A DNA stretch of 28,223 nt, from NCBI GenBank assembly GCA_002441445.1, contig DJWC01000160.1, positions 1 to 28,223 on the forward strand, written 5' to 3'. Numbering within the stretch: position 1 is the stretch's first letter; each line of letters opens with the position of its first letter. Origin of the DNA: Pusillimonas sp. UBA6240 (GTDB lineage: Bacteria; Pseudomonadota; Gammaproteobacteria; Burkholderiales; Burkholderiaceae_B). The notes under the pieces were generated by a model. The model was not told the origin of the DNA. It saw only the letters and a list, made by a program, of their open reading frames with translations, and ran no database searches. Both the position numbers and the translations under genes were made by a program. Below are positions 15,027-21,782 of this stretch, in pieces.

Positions 15027-15914
15027 GTGATTTATCGAAAATTGTTTGGGCGGCAAAGCAAAGTGAGCAAAACGAAAGAAGACTCCTCCGATAAGCGGCT
15101 TGCGCCGCGTCCTCCTATATCATTTGCTCCGGCGGCTGCCATCCGGTCGAAGGAGCCTGCGGCAGGCACACAGGCGGCACGGCGCATCATTTCCATCCTC
15201 AGGCTGATGTCCGCTCATCAGAACAGTGGGCTCAGATTCATCGATGTGGCCGATCATCTGGGCCTCGAGCGTTCCACTGCACATCGGATGTTGAAAACGC
15301 TGGATGAGGAAGGCGTTATTTTTCGTGATGGGGCCACGAAGCGATATTTTCTCGGGCCTCTGATGTTTCAGCTGGGTCTGGTAGCCGCCCAGAAATTCAA
15401 TCTCCAGGAAATTTGCGAGCCATCCTTGCGCCGGCTGGCTGAAATTACCCACGATACCGCCTTCCTGTTTGTGCGGGCAGGTATCGATGCAGTGTGCATA
15501 GGCCGCGTCCAGGGCGATCATCCGATTCAAACTCCGTCCGTCCCGCTCGGAGGACGACAGCCTTTAGGCGTGAGCGCCGGCGGGCTGGCATTGCTTGCCG
15601 CAATGCCCAGGCAGGAAGTGGAAAAGGTGATCCACGCCAATCGGCCTTCGCTGGGAAAATACGGCGGGTTGACCGCTAATGAGTTGCTGCATCTGGTGGA
15701 TGAAACGAAACGCAACGACTATGCGCTCATTGGCGAACGGGCGGTTCCAGGGGTCACCGCTGTCGGTATGGCCATCAGAAACCAGGATGGCCTGCCTCTT
15801 GCGGCGCTGGCTGTGGCCACAACGACCGAGCGGATGAACCCGGCGCGGCAAAGGGAAATCATCCCTTTTTTACGTCAAGAGGCGCAGCGAATATCAACGC
15901 TATTGAACCAGTGA
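15027..15914 (+). CDS. IclR family transcriptional regulator
   Basis: The 295-residue protein has an N-terminal winged helix-turn-helix (about 52-115): AARRIISILRLMSAHQNSGLRFIDVADHLGLERSTAHRMLKTLDEEGVI, then the IclR effector domain (about 125-292). The effector domain shows GLVAAQKFNLQEICEPSLRRLAE, PLGGRQPLGVSAGGLALLA and AVPGVTAVGMAIRN, all family segments. The start is uncertain: GTG 15027 is the longest with a weak upstream GGCCGGA, while GTG 15063 would give 283 residues. Either way a basic, flexible extension of about 40-50 residues precedes the helix-turn-helix. Placed divergently from the ABC/Rid operon, it is the probable ligand-responsive regulator of that operon; whether it activates or represses is not visible. 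Confidence 0.93.
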   Translation: MIYRKLFGRQSKVSKTKEDSSDKRLAPRPPISFAPAAAIRSKEPAAGTQAARRIISILRLMSAHQNSGLRFIDVADHLGLERSTAHRMLKTLDEEGVIFRDGATKRYFLGPLMFQLGLVAAQKFNLQEICEPSLRRLAEITHDTAFLFVRAGIDAVCIGRVQGDHPIQTPSVPLGGRQPLGVSAGGLALLAAMPRQEVEKVIHANRPSLGKYGGLTANELLHLVDETKRNDYALIGERAVPGVTAVGMAIRNQDGLPLAALAVATTTERMNPARQREIIPFLRQEAQRISTLLNQ

Positions 15915-15925
15915 CAGGTGGTTCG

Positions 15926-15957
15926 TTGATCCCGATATCCCGGGCTATCGGGATCAA
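15926..15957. terminator. Strong hairpin between the convergent iclR-type and yceI genes
   Basis: TTGATCCCGAT (15926-15936) pairs perfectly with ATCGGGATCAA (15947-15957), plus one more A:T pair. The loop contains CCCGGG. No U-tract follows on the plus strand, so it may be a weak bidirectional terminator or mRNA-stabilising hairpin. Confidence 0.55.
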
Positions 15958-16070
15958 TAGAACATGCTCCAGGTCTAGGCCGCCAGGCGCCGCCGTCCAG
16001 TTCCGGGCTCCGTCCTCGGGGTGCTTTGTGCGCCGGCGGGCGCCTCGGATGCCGTAGGCGGAGCCGGCGG

Positions 16071-16655
16071 CTATTGCTGTATGGCTTCGATTTGCACCAG
16101 CAGCTTCACTTCGTCGGGGACGCCCATGTCCAGGCCCCAAGTCATGCCCCATTGGCTGCGCTTGATGGTGGTTTCGAAGTCTCCCCCGCATACGTGCACT
16201 TTCAGCACCGGCTGGTCGTAGCAGTTGAAGCTGGTGCCTTGCAGCGTGACGGGCACGGTCTTGCCCAGCATGCTGAGCTCGCCTTTCACGGCAGTGAGTT
16301 TGCCGCCTTCGTAGCTGAATTCCTTGCCGATGAATTTGGCCTGCGCGCTGCGAGCCACGTTGAAGAAGTCGGGGCTGCGCAAGTGCTTGTCGAAGTCGGG
16401 CGTGCCGGAACTGATGGAATTCAGATCTATGGTGATGTCGGCCGCGCCTGTGCCGGCCTCGCGGTCCAGTTCCACATAGCCGTCCACGCGATCGAAGCGT
16501 GCGCGCAGGGTGGACGTATTGAAATGCTTGACTTCGAAGTTGACAAAAGTATGTGTCGGTTCGATGTCATAGCGTACGGTTTTCGCCTGCGCGCCCGCGG
16601 CCAGGCCGCCCAGGGCCAGAACAACGGCGCCCGCCTTCAGTGCTGTCAAATGCAT
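16071..16655 (-). CDS. YceI family periplasmic lipocalin-like protein
   Basis: The 194-residue protein has a signal peptide (cleavage after AAGAQA) and the YceI lipid-binding fold. Family segments are YDIEPTHTFVNFEVKHFNTSTLRARFDRVDGYVELD, the HLRSPDFFNVARSAQAKFIGKEF strand pair, GELSMLGKTVPVTL, and the C-terminal KRSQWGMTWGLDMGVPDEVKLLVQIEA. Members bind isoprenoids or other amphiphilic molecules in the periplasm; the E. coli protein is induced by high pH. Two cysteines (NCYD and HVCGG) may pair. It is convergent with the IclR gene and shares no operon with it. A Fur-like box lies about 100 bp upstream of the ATG. Confidence 0.93.
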   Translation of the reverse strand: MHLTALKAGAVVLALGGLAAGAQAKTVRYDIEPTHTFVNFEVKHFNTSTLRARFDRVDGYVELDREAGTGAADITIDLNSISSGTPDFDKHLRSPDFFNVARSAQAKFIGKEFSYEGGKLTAVKGELSMLGKTVPVTLQGTSFNCYDQPVLKVHVCGGDFETTIKRSQWGMTWGLDMGVPDEVKLLVQIEAIQQ

Positions 16656-16745
16656 GAGATCCCCTTGCAGAAATAAAGCTCGATGTTTCCCCGCGTATTC
16701 TTCGTATGGCAGGAAATCATTCCATCATAAGTGAGTGCGTCATCA

Positions 16746-16757
16746 CCCACTAGTGGG
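16746..16757. promoter_or_regulatory. Perfect 12-bp palindrome upstream of yceI
   Basis: CCCACTAGTGGG is a perfect palindrome directly next to the Fur-like box. A 9-bp inverted repeat, TCATTCCAT (16717-16725) and ATGGAATGA (16784-16792), surrounds both. The regulator is unknown. Confidence 0.4.
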
Positions 16758-16758
16758 C

Positions 16759-16777
16759 CAAAATGATAGTCATTGTC
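16759..16777. promoter_or_regulatory. Fur-box-like site upstream of yceI
   Basis: CAAAATGATAGTCATTGTC matches the 19-bp Fur consensus GATAATGATAATCATTATC at 15 of 19 positions, including the whole central AATGATA-TCATT except one base. It lies 104 bp upstream of the yceI ATG and between yceI and the end of the ybaK-type gene, so yceI is the only plausible target. No clear sigma-70 promoter was seen at it. Confidence 0.5.
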
Positions 16778-16833
16778 CCATCAATGGAATGAATGCGGAT
16801 GCGACGCGCGTCGGCGGCGCTCGCATTCGCCAT

Positions 16834-17334
16834 TCAACTGGCGTGCTTGGGCAGGGCGGCGGTGATAGGCTGCGCCGATAAAAGGTCCACCAGCACCGCA
16901 GGGGCAAGGCCCAGCAGGTAGCCGCGCCGGCCGCCATTCAGATAGATCACGGGATATTCCAGCAGGCTGGCCTCCATCCACACCGGCATGTGCTTGCGCG
17001 TGGCAAAGGGCGAGGTGCCGCCCACCAGATAGCCCGAATGCTTCTGGGCGGTTTCCGGCGAGCACGGGGCGATCTTCTTGACACCGGCCTGGCGCGCGAG
17101 GTTCTTCGTCGATACTTCGCAATCGCCGTGCATCACCACGATCAAAGGGCGTGCGTGTTCGTCTTCCATGATCAATGTCTTGGCCACCTGATGCGGGTCC
17201 AGGCGCAATTGCCGCGCGGCCTCGCCGGCGCCGCCGTGATCCACATAATCGTAGGGGTGCTCGGAGAACGGGATTCCTTTCTTTTTCAGCAGCTGGGTCG
17301 CCGGTGTTTCGGAAACGTGTTTGTCTTTGGCCAT
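16834..17334 (-). CDS. ybaK: YbaK/EbsC family aminoacyl-tRNA deacylase (Cys-tRNA(Pro) type)
   Basis: YbaK-type proteins hydrolyse Cys-tRNA(Pro) in trans, cleaning up prolyl-tRNA synthetase errors. The 166-residue protein has PATQLLKKKGIPFSEHPYDY, the catalytic-lysine segment QVAKTLIM, VSTKNLARQAG and the loop GYLVGGTSPFATRKHMPVWME, all in family order. ATG 17334 is preceded by CACAGGATA; an upstream ATG at 17376 would overlap xerD. It starts 16 bp after the xerD stop on the same strand, so the two are probably co-transcribed. The EbsC subgroup is similar and cannot be excluded. Confidence 0.93.
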   Translation of the reverse strand: MAKDKHVSETPATQLLKKKGIPFSEHPYDYVDHGGAGEAARQLRLDPHQVAKTLIMEDEHARPLIVVMHGDCEVSTKNLARQAGVKKIAPCSPETAQKHSGYLVGGTSPFATRKHMPVWMEASLLEYPVIYLNGGRRGYLLGLAPAVLVDLLSAQPITAALPKHAS

Positions 17335-17350
17335 GGGACATATCCTGTGC

Positions 17351-18283
17351 TCAGGCGCGCGGATGATGCTTCGCATGCAAGGCCTTCAACCGTTCGCGCG
17401 CGACATGAGTATATATCTGCGTGGTGGAAATATCGGCATGGCCCAGCAGCATCTGGACCACGCGCAGATCCGCGCCATGATTCAGTAAATGCGTGGCGAA
17501 GGCGTGCCGCAATACATGGGGCGACAAGGGCGCATGGATATCGGCCTGCAAGGCGTATTTCTTGACGATCAGCCAGAAGGACTGGCGCGTCATCCCGGCC
17601 GCGCGCGCCGTGACGAATAGAGCGTCGCAGCGGCGCTGGCCCAGCAGGGCGGGACGCGCCTCCGCCAGGTAGCGCTCTATCCAGTGCTGGGCTTCGGCGC
17701 CCAGCGGCACCAACCTGTCCTTGCCGCCCTTACCCATCAGAACGCGCACCACGCCTTCCGTCAGATTGACGTCCAGCACGCCCAAACCCGTGAGTTCACT
17801 GACGCGCAAGCCCGTGGCATACAGGGTTTCCAGCATGGCCCGGTCCCGCAGGCCCAGGGCGCTGCGTTCATCCGGGGCTTGCAGCAAGGCTTCCACTTGA
17901 TCTTCGGTCAGGGTTTTGGGAAAGCGCGCCGCCTGCTTGGCGGCATGCAAGGTCAGGCAAGGGTCCTTGCCCACCAGGCCTTTGCGCAAGGCCCACAGAT
18001 AATAGCGGCGCAGCGCCGCCAGGCGGCGGTTCGCCGTGGTGGCCTTGCTGCTGGCGTGCCGGGCGGCGAACCATTCCTGGATGTCGGCGGTGTCGGCCTG
18101 CTCCAGCGCCTTGCTGCGCTTGCCATGCAGCCACAACGCGAACGCGGATAAATCCTGCCGATAGGCCGACAAGGTGTTCTCGGCCAGGCCGTCTTCCAGC
18201 CAGGCCGCATCCAGGAAGGCGTCCAAAGACGGGGAGGGGGAGAAATCAGCAGCCATTGCCATCGTCGCGGTCGGAGACGACAT
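17351..18283 (-). CDS. xerD: Site-specific tyrosine recombinase XerD
   Basis: XerD with XerC resolves chromosome dimers at dif. The 310-residue protein has the SAM-like N-terminal DNA-binding domain (LDAFLDAAWLEDGLAENTLSAYRQDLSAFALWL) and the catalytic domain: Arg in LYATGLRVSELTGL, Lys in GKGGKDRLVPL, HVLRHAFATHLL with His and Arg, then LGHADISTTQIYTHV with His and the nucleophilic Tyr. All catalytic residues are present. ATG 18283 was chosen; ATGs at 18262 and 18256 give 303 and 301 residues, nearer the usual 298, and cannot be excluded. Full length and a ybaK neighbour argue for the housekeeping recombinase, not a phage integrase. Confidence 0.94.
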   Translation of the reverse strand: MSSPTATMAMAADFSPSPSLDAFLDAAWLEDGLAENTLSAYRQDLSAFALWLHGKRSKALEQADTADIQEWFAARHASSKATTANRRLAALRRYYLWALRKGLVGKDPCLTLHAAKQAARFPKTLTEDQVEALLQAPDERSALGLRDRAMLETLYATGLRVSELTGLGVLDVNLTEGVVRVLMGKGGKDRLVPLGAEAQHWIERYLAEARPALLGQRRCDALFVTARAAGMTRQSFWLIVKKYALQADIHAPLSPHVLRHAFATHLLNHGADLRVVQMLLGHADISTTQIYTHVARERLKALHAKHHPRA

Positions 18284-18400
18284 CTTATCGCACCCGCGCA
18301 TCGGACGACCGCAACCGCGGAGAAGAGGACCGCGCCCGCCGGGTTGAACCCCCTGCATGCACGCCTATCGTGCACCGGGTCAGCCTCTGCATAATCGCAT

Positions 18401-18430
18401 TTGACACGTCGTTATGTAGGTATATATATT
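18401..18430 (+). promoter_or_regulatory. Promoter of modABC
   Basis: A perfect -35 TTGACA (18401-18406) and a 5/6 -10 TATATT (18425-18430) are separated by 18 bp; TATATA at 18423-18428 is an alternative with a 16-bp spacer. The leader to the modA ATG would be about 160 nt. Confidence 0.6.
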
Positions 18431-18433
18431 ACG
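18410..18433. promoter_or_regulatory. ModE-type operator (molybdate box)
   Basis: The site reads CGTTATGTA, six bases, then a TATATTACG arm. It fits the inverted-repeat pattern CGnTATATA-N6-TATATAnCG recognised by ModE, and its reverse strand contains CCTACATAACG, which as I recall it matches one arm of the E. coli modA operator. It covers the -10 of the promoter at 18401-18430, so molybdate-loaded ModE would block transcription. A modE gene is encoded in the same locus. Confidence 0.65.
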
Positions 18434-18493
18434 GCTGTTATCAGTCGGCTTTCATTGGTCACAGTTTTCATCAATCGCGGTTTTCATCGATCG
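18434..18493. repeat. Four tandem 14-16-bp repeats in the modA leader
   Basis: Copies are GCTGTTATCAGTCG (18434-18447), GCTTTCATTGGTCA (18448-18461), GTTTTCATCAATCG (18464-18477) and GTTTTCATCGATCG (18480-18493). The last two differ by one base. They lie between the promoter and modA. Function unknown. Confidence 0.55.
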
Positions 18494-18598
18494 GCATACG
18501 GCGTTACGACTTCCGGAAAAGGCGGCAGCCGCGGCGGTATGCGTTGCGTGCGCGCCCGCCTGGGAAATCGATAACGCCACACAAAAGGAATAAAAGCT

Positions 18599-19366
18599 AT
18601 GAGGACGATTTCCAAATTCAAGCGGATTGCAGCCGCTTCAGCGCTGCTGGCGTGGGGCTGGCATGCCCAGGCCGCCGCCAGCGACCTGTTGGTGGCGGCC
18701 GCGGCCAGCCTGACCAACGCCTTCACGGAGATCGGCGTTCAGTTCCAGCAAGAGCATCCAGGCACCAAAGTGCTGAGCAGCTTCGCCGGTTCCGATGCGC
18801 TGGCGCAGCAAGTCATACAGGGCGCGCCCATCGATGTTTTCGCATCGGCCGACCAGAAAGCCATGGACAAGGCCGTCCAGGCCGGAAATATCGACGAGTC
18901 CACCCGCCGCGACTTCGTCCGCAATGAAGTCGTGCTGATCGTGCCGGCCGCCAACGAACTCAAGATCAATTCCGTCGCCGACTTGAAGGGCGCGAGCGTC
19001 AAGCGCGTCGCGCTGGGCAATCCGGCCACGGTGCCGGTAGGCCGCTACACCAAGGCCGCGCTGGAACACACCGGCAACTGGGACACCGTGAAGCGCAATG
19101 AAATCCTCGGCCAGAACGTCCGCCAGGTGCTGGACTACGTCGCGCGCGGCGAAGTGGATGCCGGTTTCGTTTTCGCCACGGACGCCGCCATCATGCCCGA
19201 CAAGGTGAAAGTGGTTGAAAAACTGGCTTCCCCCATCCCGGTTCTCTATCCGATTGCGCTGGTCAAGCGCGACGGCCGCCATCCGCTGGCCAAGGATTTC
19301 TATGACTTCGTCTTTTCGCCCAAGGGCGAGGCGGTACTCGCCAAATACGGCTTCTCCAAACCCTGA
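18599..19366 (+). CDS. modA: Molybdate ABC transporter substrate-binding protein
   Basis: ModA captures molybdate or tungstate in the periplasm. The 255-residue protein has a signal peptide (cleavage after AQAAA) and oxyanion-binding segments LVAAAASLTNAFTEIG, GSDALAQQVIQGAPIDVFASAD, GNPATVPVGRYTKAAL and GEVDAGFVFATDA, each in the family order. ATG 18599 is preceded by AAGGAA at 18585-18590. It is followed by modB after a 23-bp gap. Transcription is probably repressed by ModE when molybdate is plentiful, through the operator upstream. Confidence 0.96.
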   Translation: MRTISKFKRIAAASALLAWGWHAQAAASDLLVAAAASLTNAFTEIGVQFQQEHPGTKVLSSFAGSDALAQQVIQGAPIDVFASADQKAMDKAVQAGNIDESTRRDFVRNEVVLIVPAANELKINSVADLKGASVKRVALGNPATVPVGRYTKAALEHTGNWDTVKRNEILGQNVRQVLDYVARGEVDAGFVFATDAAIMPDKVKVVEKLASPIPVLYPIALVKRDGRHPLAKDFYDFVFSPKGEAVLAKYGFSKP

Positions 19367-19389
19367 CCGCCAACCGGCCGCGTCCGTCC

Positions 19390-20076
19390 ATGGCTGATAT
19401 CGCCACACCGCTGCTGCTGTCATTGAAGGTAGCCGGCTGGGCCACCCTTCTTTCGGCGGTGCTGGGCGTCGCGGTGGCATATGCCTTGTCGCGCTGGCGA
19501 TCTTCCTGGTCCGATGTGGTGGATTCGGTGCTGACCCTGCCCATGGTGCTGCCTCCCACGGTCATCGGCTATTACCTGCTGGTTCTGCTGGGCCGGCGCG
19601 GCTGGCTGGGCTCATGGCTGGCCGATATGGGCATCGTGCTGGTCTTCACCTGGCAGGGCGCCGTGATCGCCGCCACCGTGGTGGCTTTTCCCATGGTGCT
19701 CAAGGCGGCGCGCGCCGCCTTCGAGGACGTGGACCACGCTTTGGAGCACGCGGCCCAGGTACTGGGCATCAGCGCCGCGGGCATATTCTTCCGGGTGACG
19801 TTGCCGCTGGCCATGCGCGGCATACTCGCCGGCGTGCTGCTCGCGTTTGCGCGCGCCCTGGGGGAATTCGGCGCCACCCTGATGATCGCCGGCAGTATTC
19901 CGGGCAAGACCCAGACGCTGTCCATCTCCATCTATGAAGCGGTGCAGGCCGGCAACGACAGCCTGGCCAACGTGCTGGTGTTGACCACATCGCTGGCGTG
20001 CATCGTCGTGCTGCTGATCGCTGGCAGGCTGGCGCCCGACCGTTCGCGGATGGCGGTTGCAAGGGGGCAGGCGTGA
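19390..20076 (+). CDS. modB: Molybdate ABC transporter permease
   Basis: The 228-residue inner-membrane protein is the channel subunit of the ModABC importer. About five helices are seen, with LPMVLPPTVIGYYLLVLLG and the cytoplasmic EAA loop EHAAQVLGISAAGIFFRVTLPLAMRGILAG that contacts ModC, then ARALGEFGATLMIAGSIPGKTQTL, a hallmark of ModB. The start ATG 19390 lies 23 bp after modA. Its stop overlaps the modC GTG start within GTGA, so translation is coupled. Confidence 0.96.
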   Translation: MADIATPLLLSLKVAGWATLLSAVLGVAVAYALSRWRSSWSDVVDSVLTLPMVLPPTVIGYYLLVLLGRRGWLGSWLADMGIVLVFTWQGAVIAATVVAFPMVLKAARAAFEDVDHALEHAAQVLGISAAGIFFRVTLPLAMRGILAGVLLAFARALGEFGATLMIAGSIPGKTQTLSISIYEAVQAGNDSLANVLVLTTSLACIVVLLIAGRLAPDRSRMAVARGQA

Positions 20077-20825
20077 CGATCAGTCTGCACATAAAACGCG
20101 ACCTCGTGGCGGGGCCGCGCCGCTTCGCGCTGGATGTCCGCATTGAATCCGCCGCCCGGCGCATTGCGCTGTTCGGGCCTTCCGGCGCCGGCAAGACCTT
20201 GACGCTCAAGGCGATTGCCGGCTTGATGCGGCCGAATGCGGGCTATATACGGGTCGGCGGGCTTACCTTGTTCGATTCGGAACAAGGCATATGTCTGTCG
20301 CCGCGGCAACGCAAGCTGGGCTATCTGCAGCAGGATTACGGCCTGTTCCCGCATCTGACCGTGGCGCAGAATATTATTTTCGGCTTGAAGAAGGGCTGGC
20401 TGAATCCGCGTGGCGGCGCATTGCCGGCCAGCGCGCAGCGCTGGGTCGAGTCCTTCGAGCTGGGGTCCATCCTGCAAAGCTATCCCACGGAAATATCCGG
20501 GGGCCAGAAGCAGCGGGTGGCGCTCGCGCGGGCGCTGGCGGTGGGGCCCAGGCTGTTGCTCCTGGATGAGCCTTTGTCGGCCCTGGATGTGGGGCTGCGC
20601 AGCCGCATGCGCGAAGAGCTGGCCGAACTGCAGGCCAAGCTGGATATCCCTTCTATATTGATCACGCACGACCCGGCGGACGTGCTGGTTCTGGCCGACC
20701 AGGTTTTCCGCATACAGGACGGCCGCGTCGTCGGCGATTGCCGGCCCCAGGAGTTGCAGGCGCGTTTGCGAGCGGGTCAGTCCAGCACGCCCAGCATGAC
20801 GCTGGACGCCTTGAAGATCGCATAA
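20073..20825 (+). CDS. modC: Molybdate ABC transporter ATPase without the C-terminal Mop domain
   Basis: The 250-residue ATPase energises molybdate uptake. It has Walker A GPSGAGKT, Q-loop YLQQDYGLFPHLTV, signature ISGGQKQRVALARAL, Walker B LLLLDEP and H-loop ITHDPADVLVLAD. E. coli ModC is about 350 residues and ends in a TOBE/Mop domain that binds oxyanion; here the protein stops shortly after the nucleotide-binding domain, so that domain is missing. The GTG start 20073 lies in a GTGA overlap with modB and is preceded by GGGGGCAG. The last 49 bp overlap the end of modE on the other strand. The Mop function may be left to ModE (inference). Confidence 0.94.
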   Translation: MTISLHIKRDLVAGPRRFALDVRIESAARRIALFGPSGAGKTLTLKAIAGLMRPNAGYIRVGGLTLFDSEQGICLSPRQRKLGYLQQDYGLFPHLTVAQNIIFGLKKGWLNPRGGALPASAQRWVESFELGSILQSYPTEISGGQKQRVALARALAVGPRLLLLDEPLSALDVGLRSRMREELAELQAKLDIPSILITHDPADVLVLADQVFRIQDGRVVGDCRPQELQARLRAGQSSTPSMTLDALKIA

Positions 20826-21604
20826 ACGTCCTGGCCTTCGCGCAGTTCCATAGCCGCCAGGCTTTCCATGCTGAGCGTCGCGGCGATCACATGCCCCGAG
20901 GTCAGTTCGATGCAGACCTCGGCATTGACGGCGCCCTCCGCGATCCGGGTGATGCGCCCGGGCAACTGGTTGCGCGCGGACAATTTCATCCCTTCGCCCG
21001 GCAGCCCCACGATGACCGATGTGGCGTTGATAAAGGCGAGCGCGCGGCCGCCCGCTTCCAGTCCCAGGCTGCGCGTGCTTTCGCTGGTGATCGAGGCGAC
21101 CACTTGCTGGCCCTGGCCGACGTCCAGCGTAAGTTCGTCGTTGACGGCGCCCGGCCGGACTTGCAGCACGGTGCCCAGCAGCTTGTTGCGGGCCGAGGTT
21201 TGAATCATCATATGCTGTATGAGCTCCAGATCGCGGGTCGAAGGGTCGCTGGCGGCCGCCAGGCGGGCCATGAAGCGTTCATGCTCCCGGTTCAGCGCCT
21301 GGTACAGTTGCAAAAGCTCGTGGGCCCTGGGCGTCAGGGTGGCGCCCCCGCCGCGCTGCCCGCCTGTGCTGCGCAGCACCAGGGCTTCGCCGGCCAGGTT
21401 GTTCATGGTGTCGACAGCGTCCCAGGCGGCCTTGTAGCTCAGGCCTATGGCCTTGGCCGCCGCACTGATCGAGCCATGCTCGGCGATGGCCGCCAGCAGC
21501 GCCATGCGTTTCTGGCTGCCCCAGTTCTGTTGCCCCGAACGAAACCAGATCGAGCCGCTCAGTTCGACGGAAGGTGGCGAGGCGGAGGCGGACGGTTTGG
21601 GCAT
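20777..21604 (-). CDS. modE: Molybdate-responsive transcriptional regulator ModE with two Mop domains
   Basis: ModE binds molybdate and then represses the modABC promoter. The 275-residue protein has an N-terminal winged helix-turn-helix (about 20-100): QKRMALLAAIAEHGSISAAAKAIGLSYKAAWDAVDTMNNLAGEALV, then GGQRGGGATLT. Two TOBE/Mop repeats follow: SARNKLLGTVLQVRPGAVNDELTLDV and SARNQLPGRITRIAEGAVNAEVCIEL, each with the SARN oxyanion-binding motif. ATG 21604 is the first start that gives the family N terminus; no strong Shine-Dalgarno precedes it. The gene is convergent with modC and overlaps it by 49 bp. Confidence 0.95.
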   Translation of the reverse strand: MPKPSASASPPSVELSGSIWFRSGQQNWGSQKRMALLAAIAEHGSISAAAKAIGLSYKAAWDAVDTMNNLAGEALVLRSTGGQRGGGATLTPRAHELLQLYQALNREHERFMARLAAASDPSTRDLELIQHMMIQTSARNKLLGTVLQVRPGAVNDELTLDVGQGQQVVASITSESTRSLGLEAGGRALAFINATSVIVGLPGEGMKLSARNQLPGRITRIAEGAVNAEVCIELTSGHVIAATLSMESLAAMELREGQDVYAIFKASSVMLGVLD

Positions 21605-21782
21605 GGCGGCGTATGGTCTGGTCAGAGGGCAAGATGCGCCGGAACGGGCGTCGACAGGCCCTAGTTTAAGCTTCGGCGCATTTGCACGCATGGGCGTTTG
21701 CATCCGCCCGGCGGCCCGCAAGGCCTGCCCAGTCGTTAGAATGGGCATCTCGCCTGCCGTCCGCTTGCCCAAGAATCGCCTC

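Noticed and set aside
17351..18283. Reading xerD as an island integrase that moved the low-GC block
   Set aside because: It is a full housekeeping XerD by sequence, lies beyond yceI and ybaK in normal-GC DNA, and is not next to the tRNA.
21447..21782. N-terminal extension of the nuclease gene
   Set aside because: This part is antisense to modE and does not resemble the family; ATG 21783 gives the expected length.
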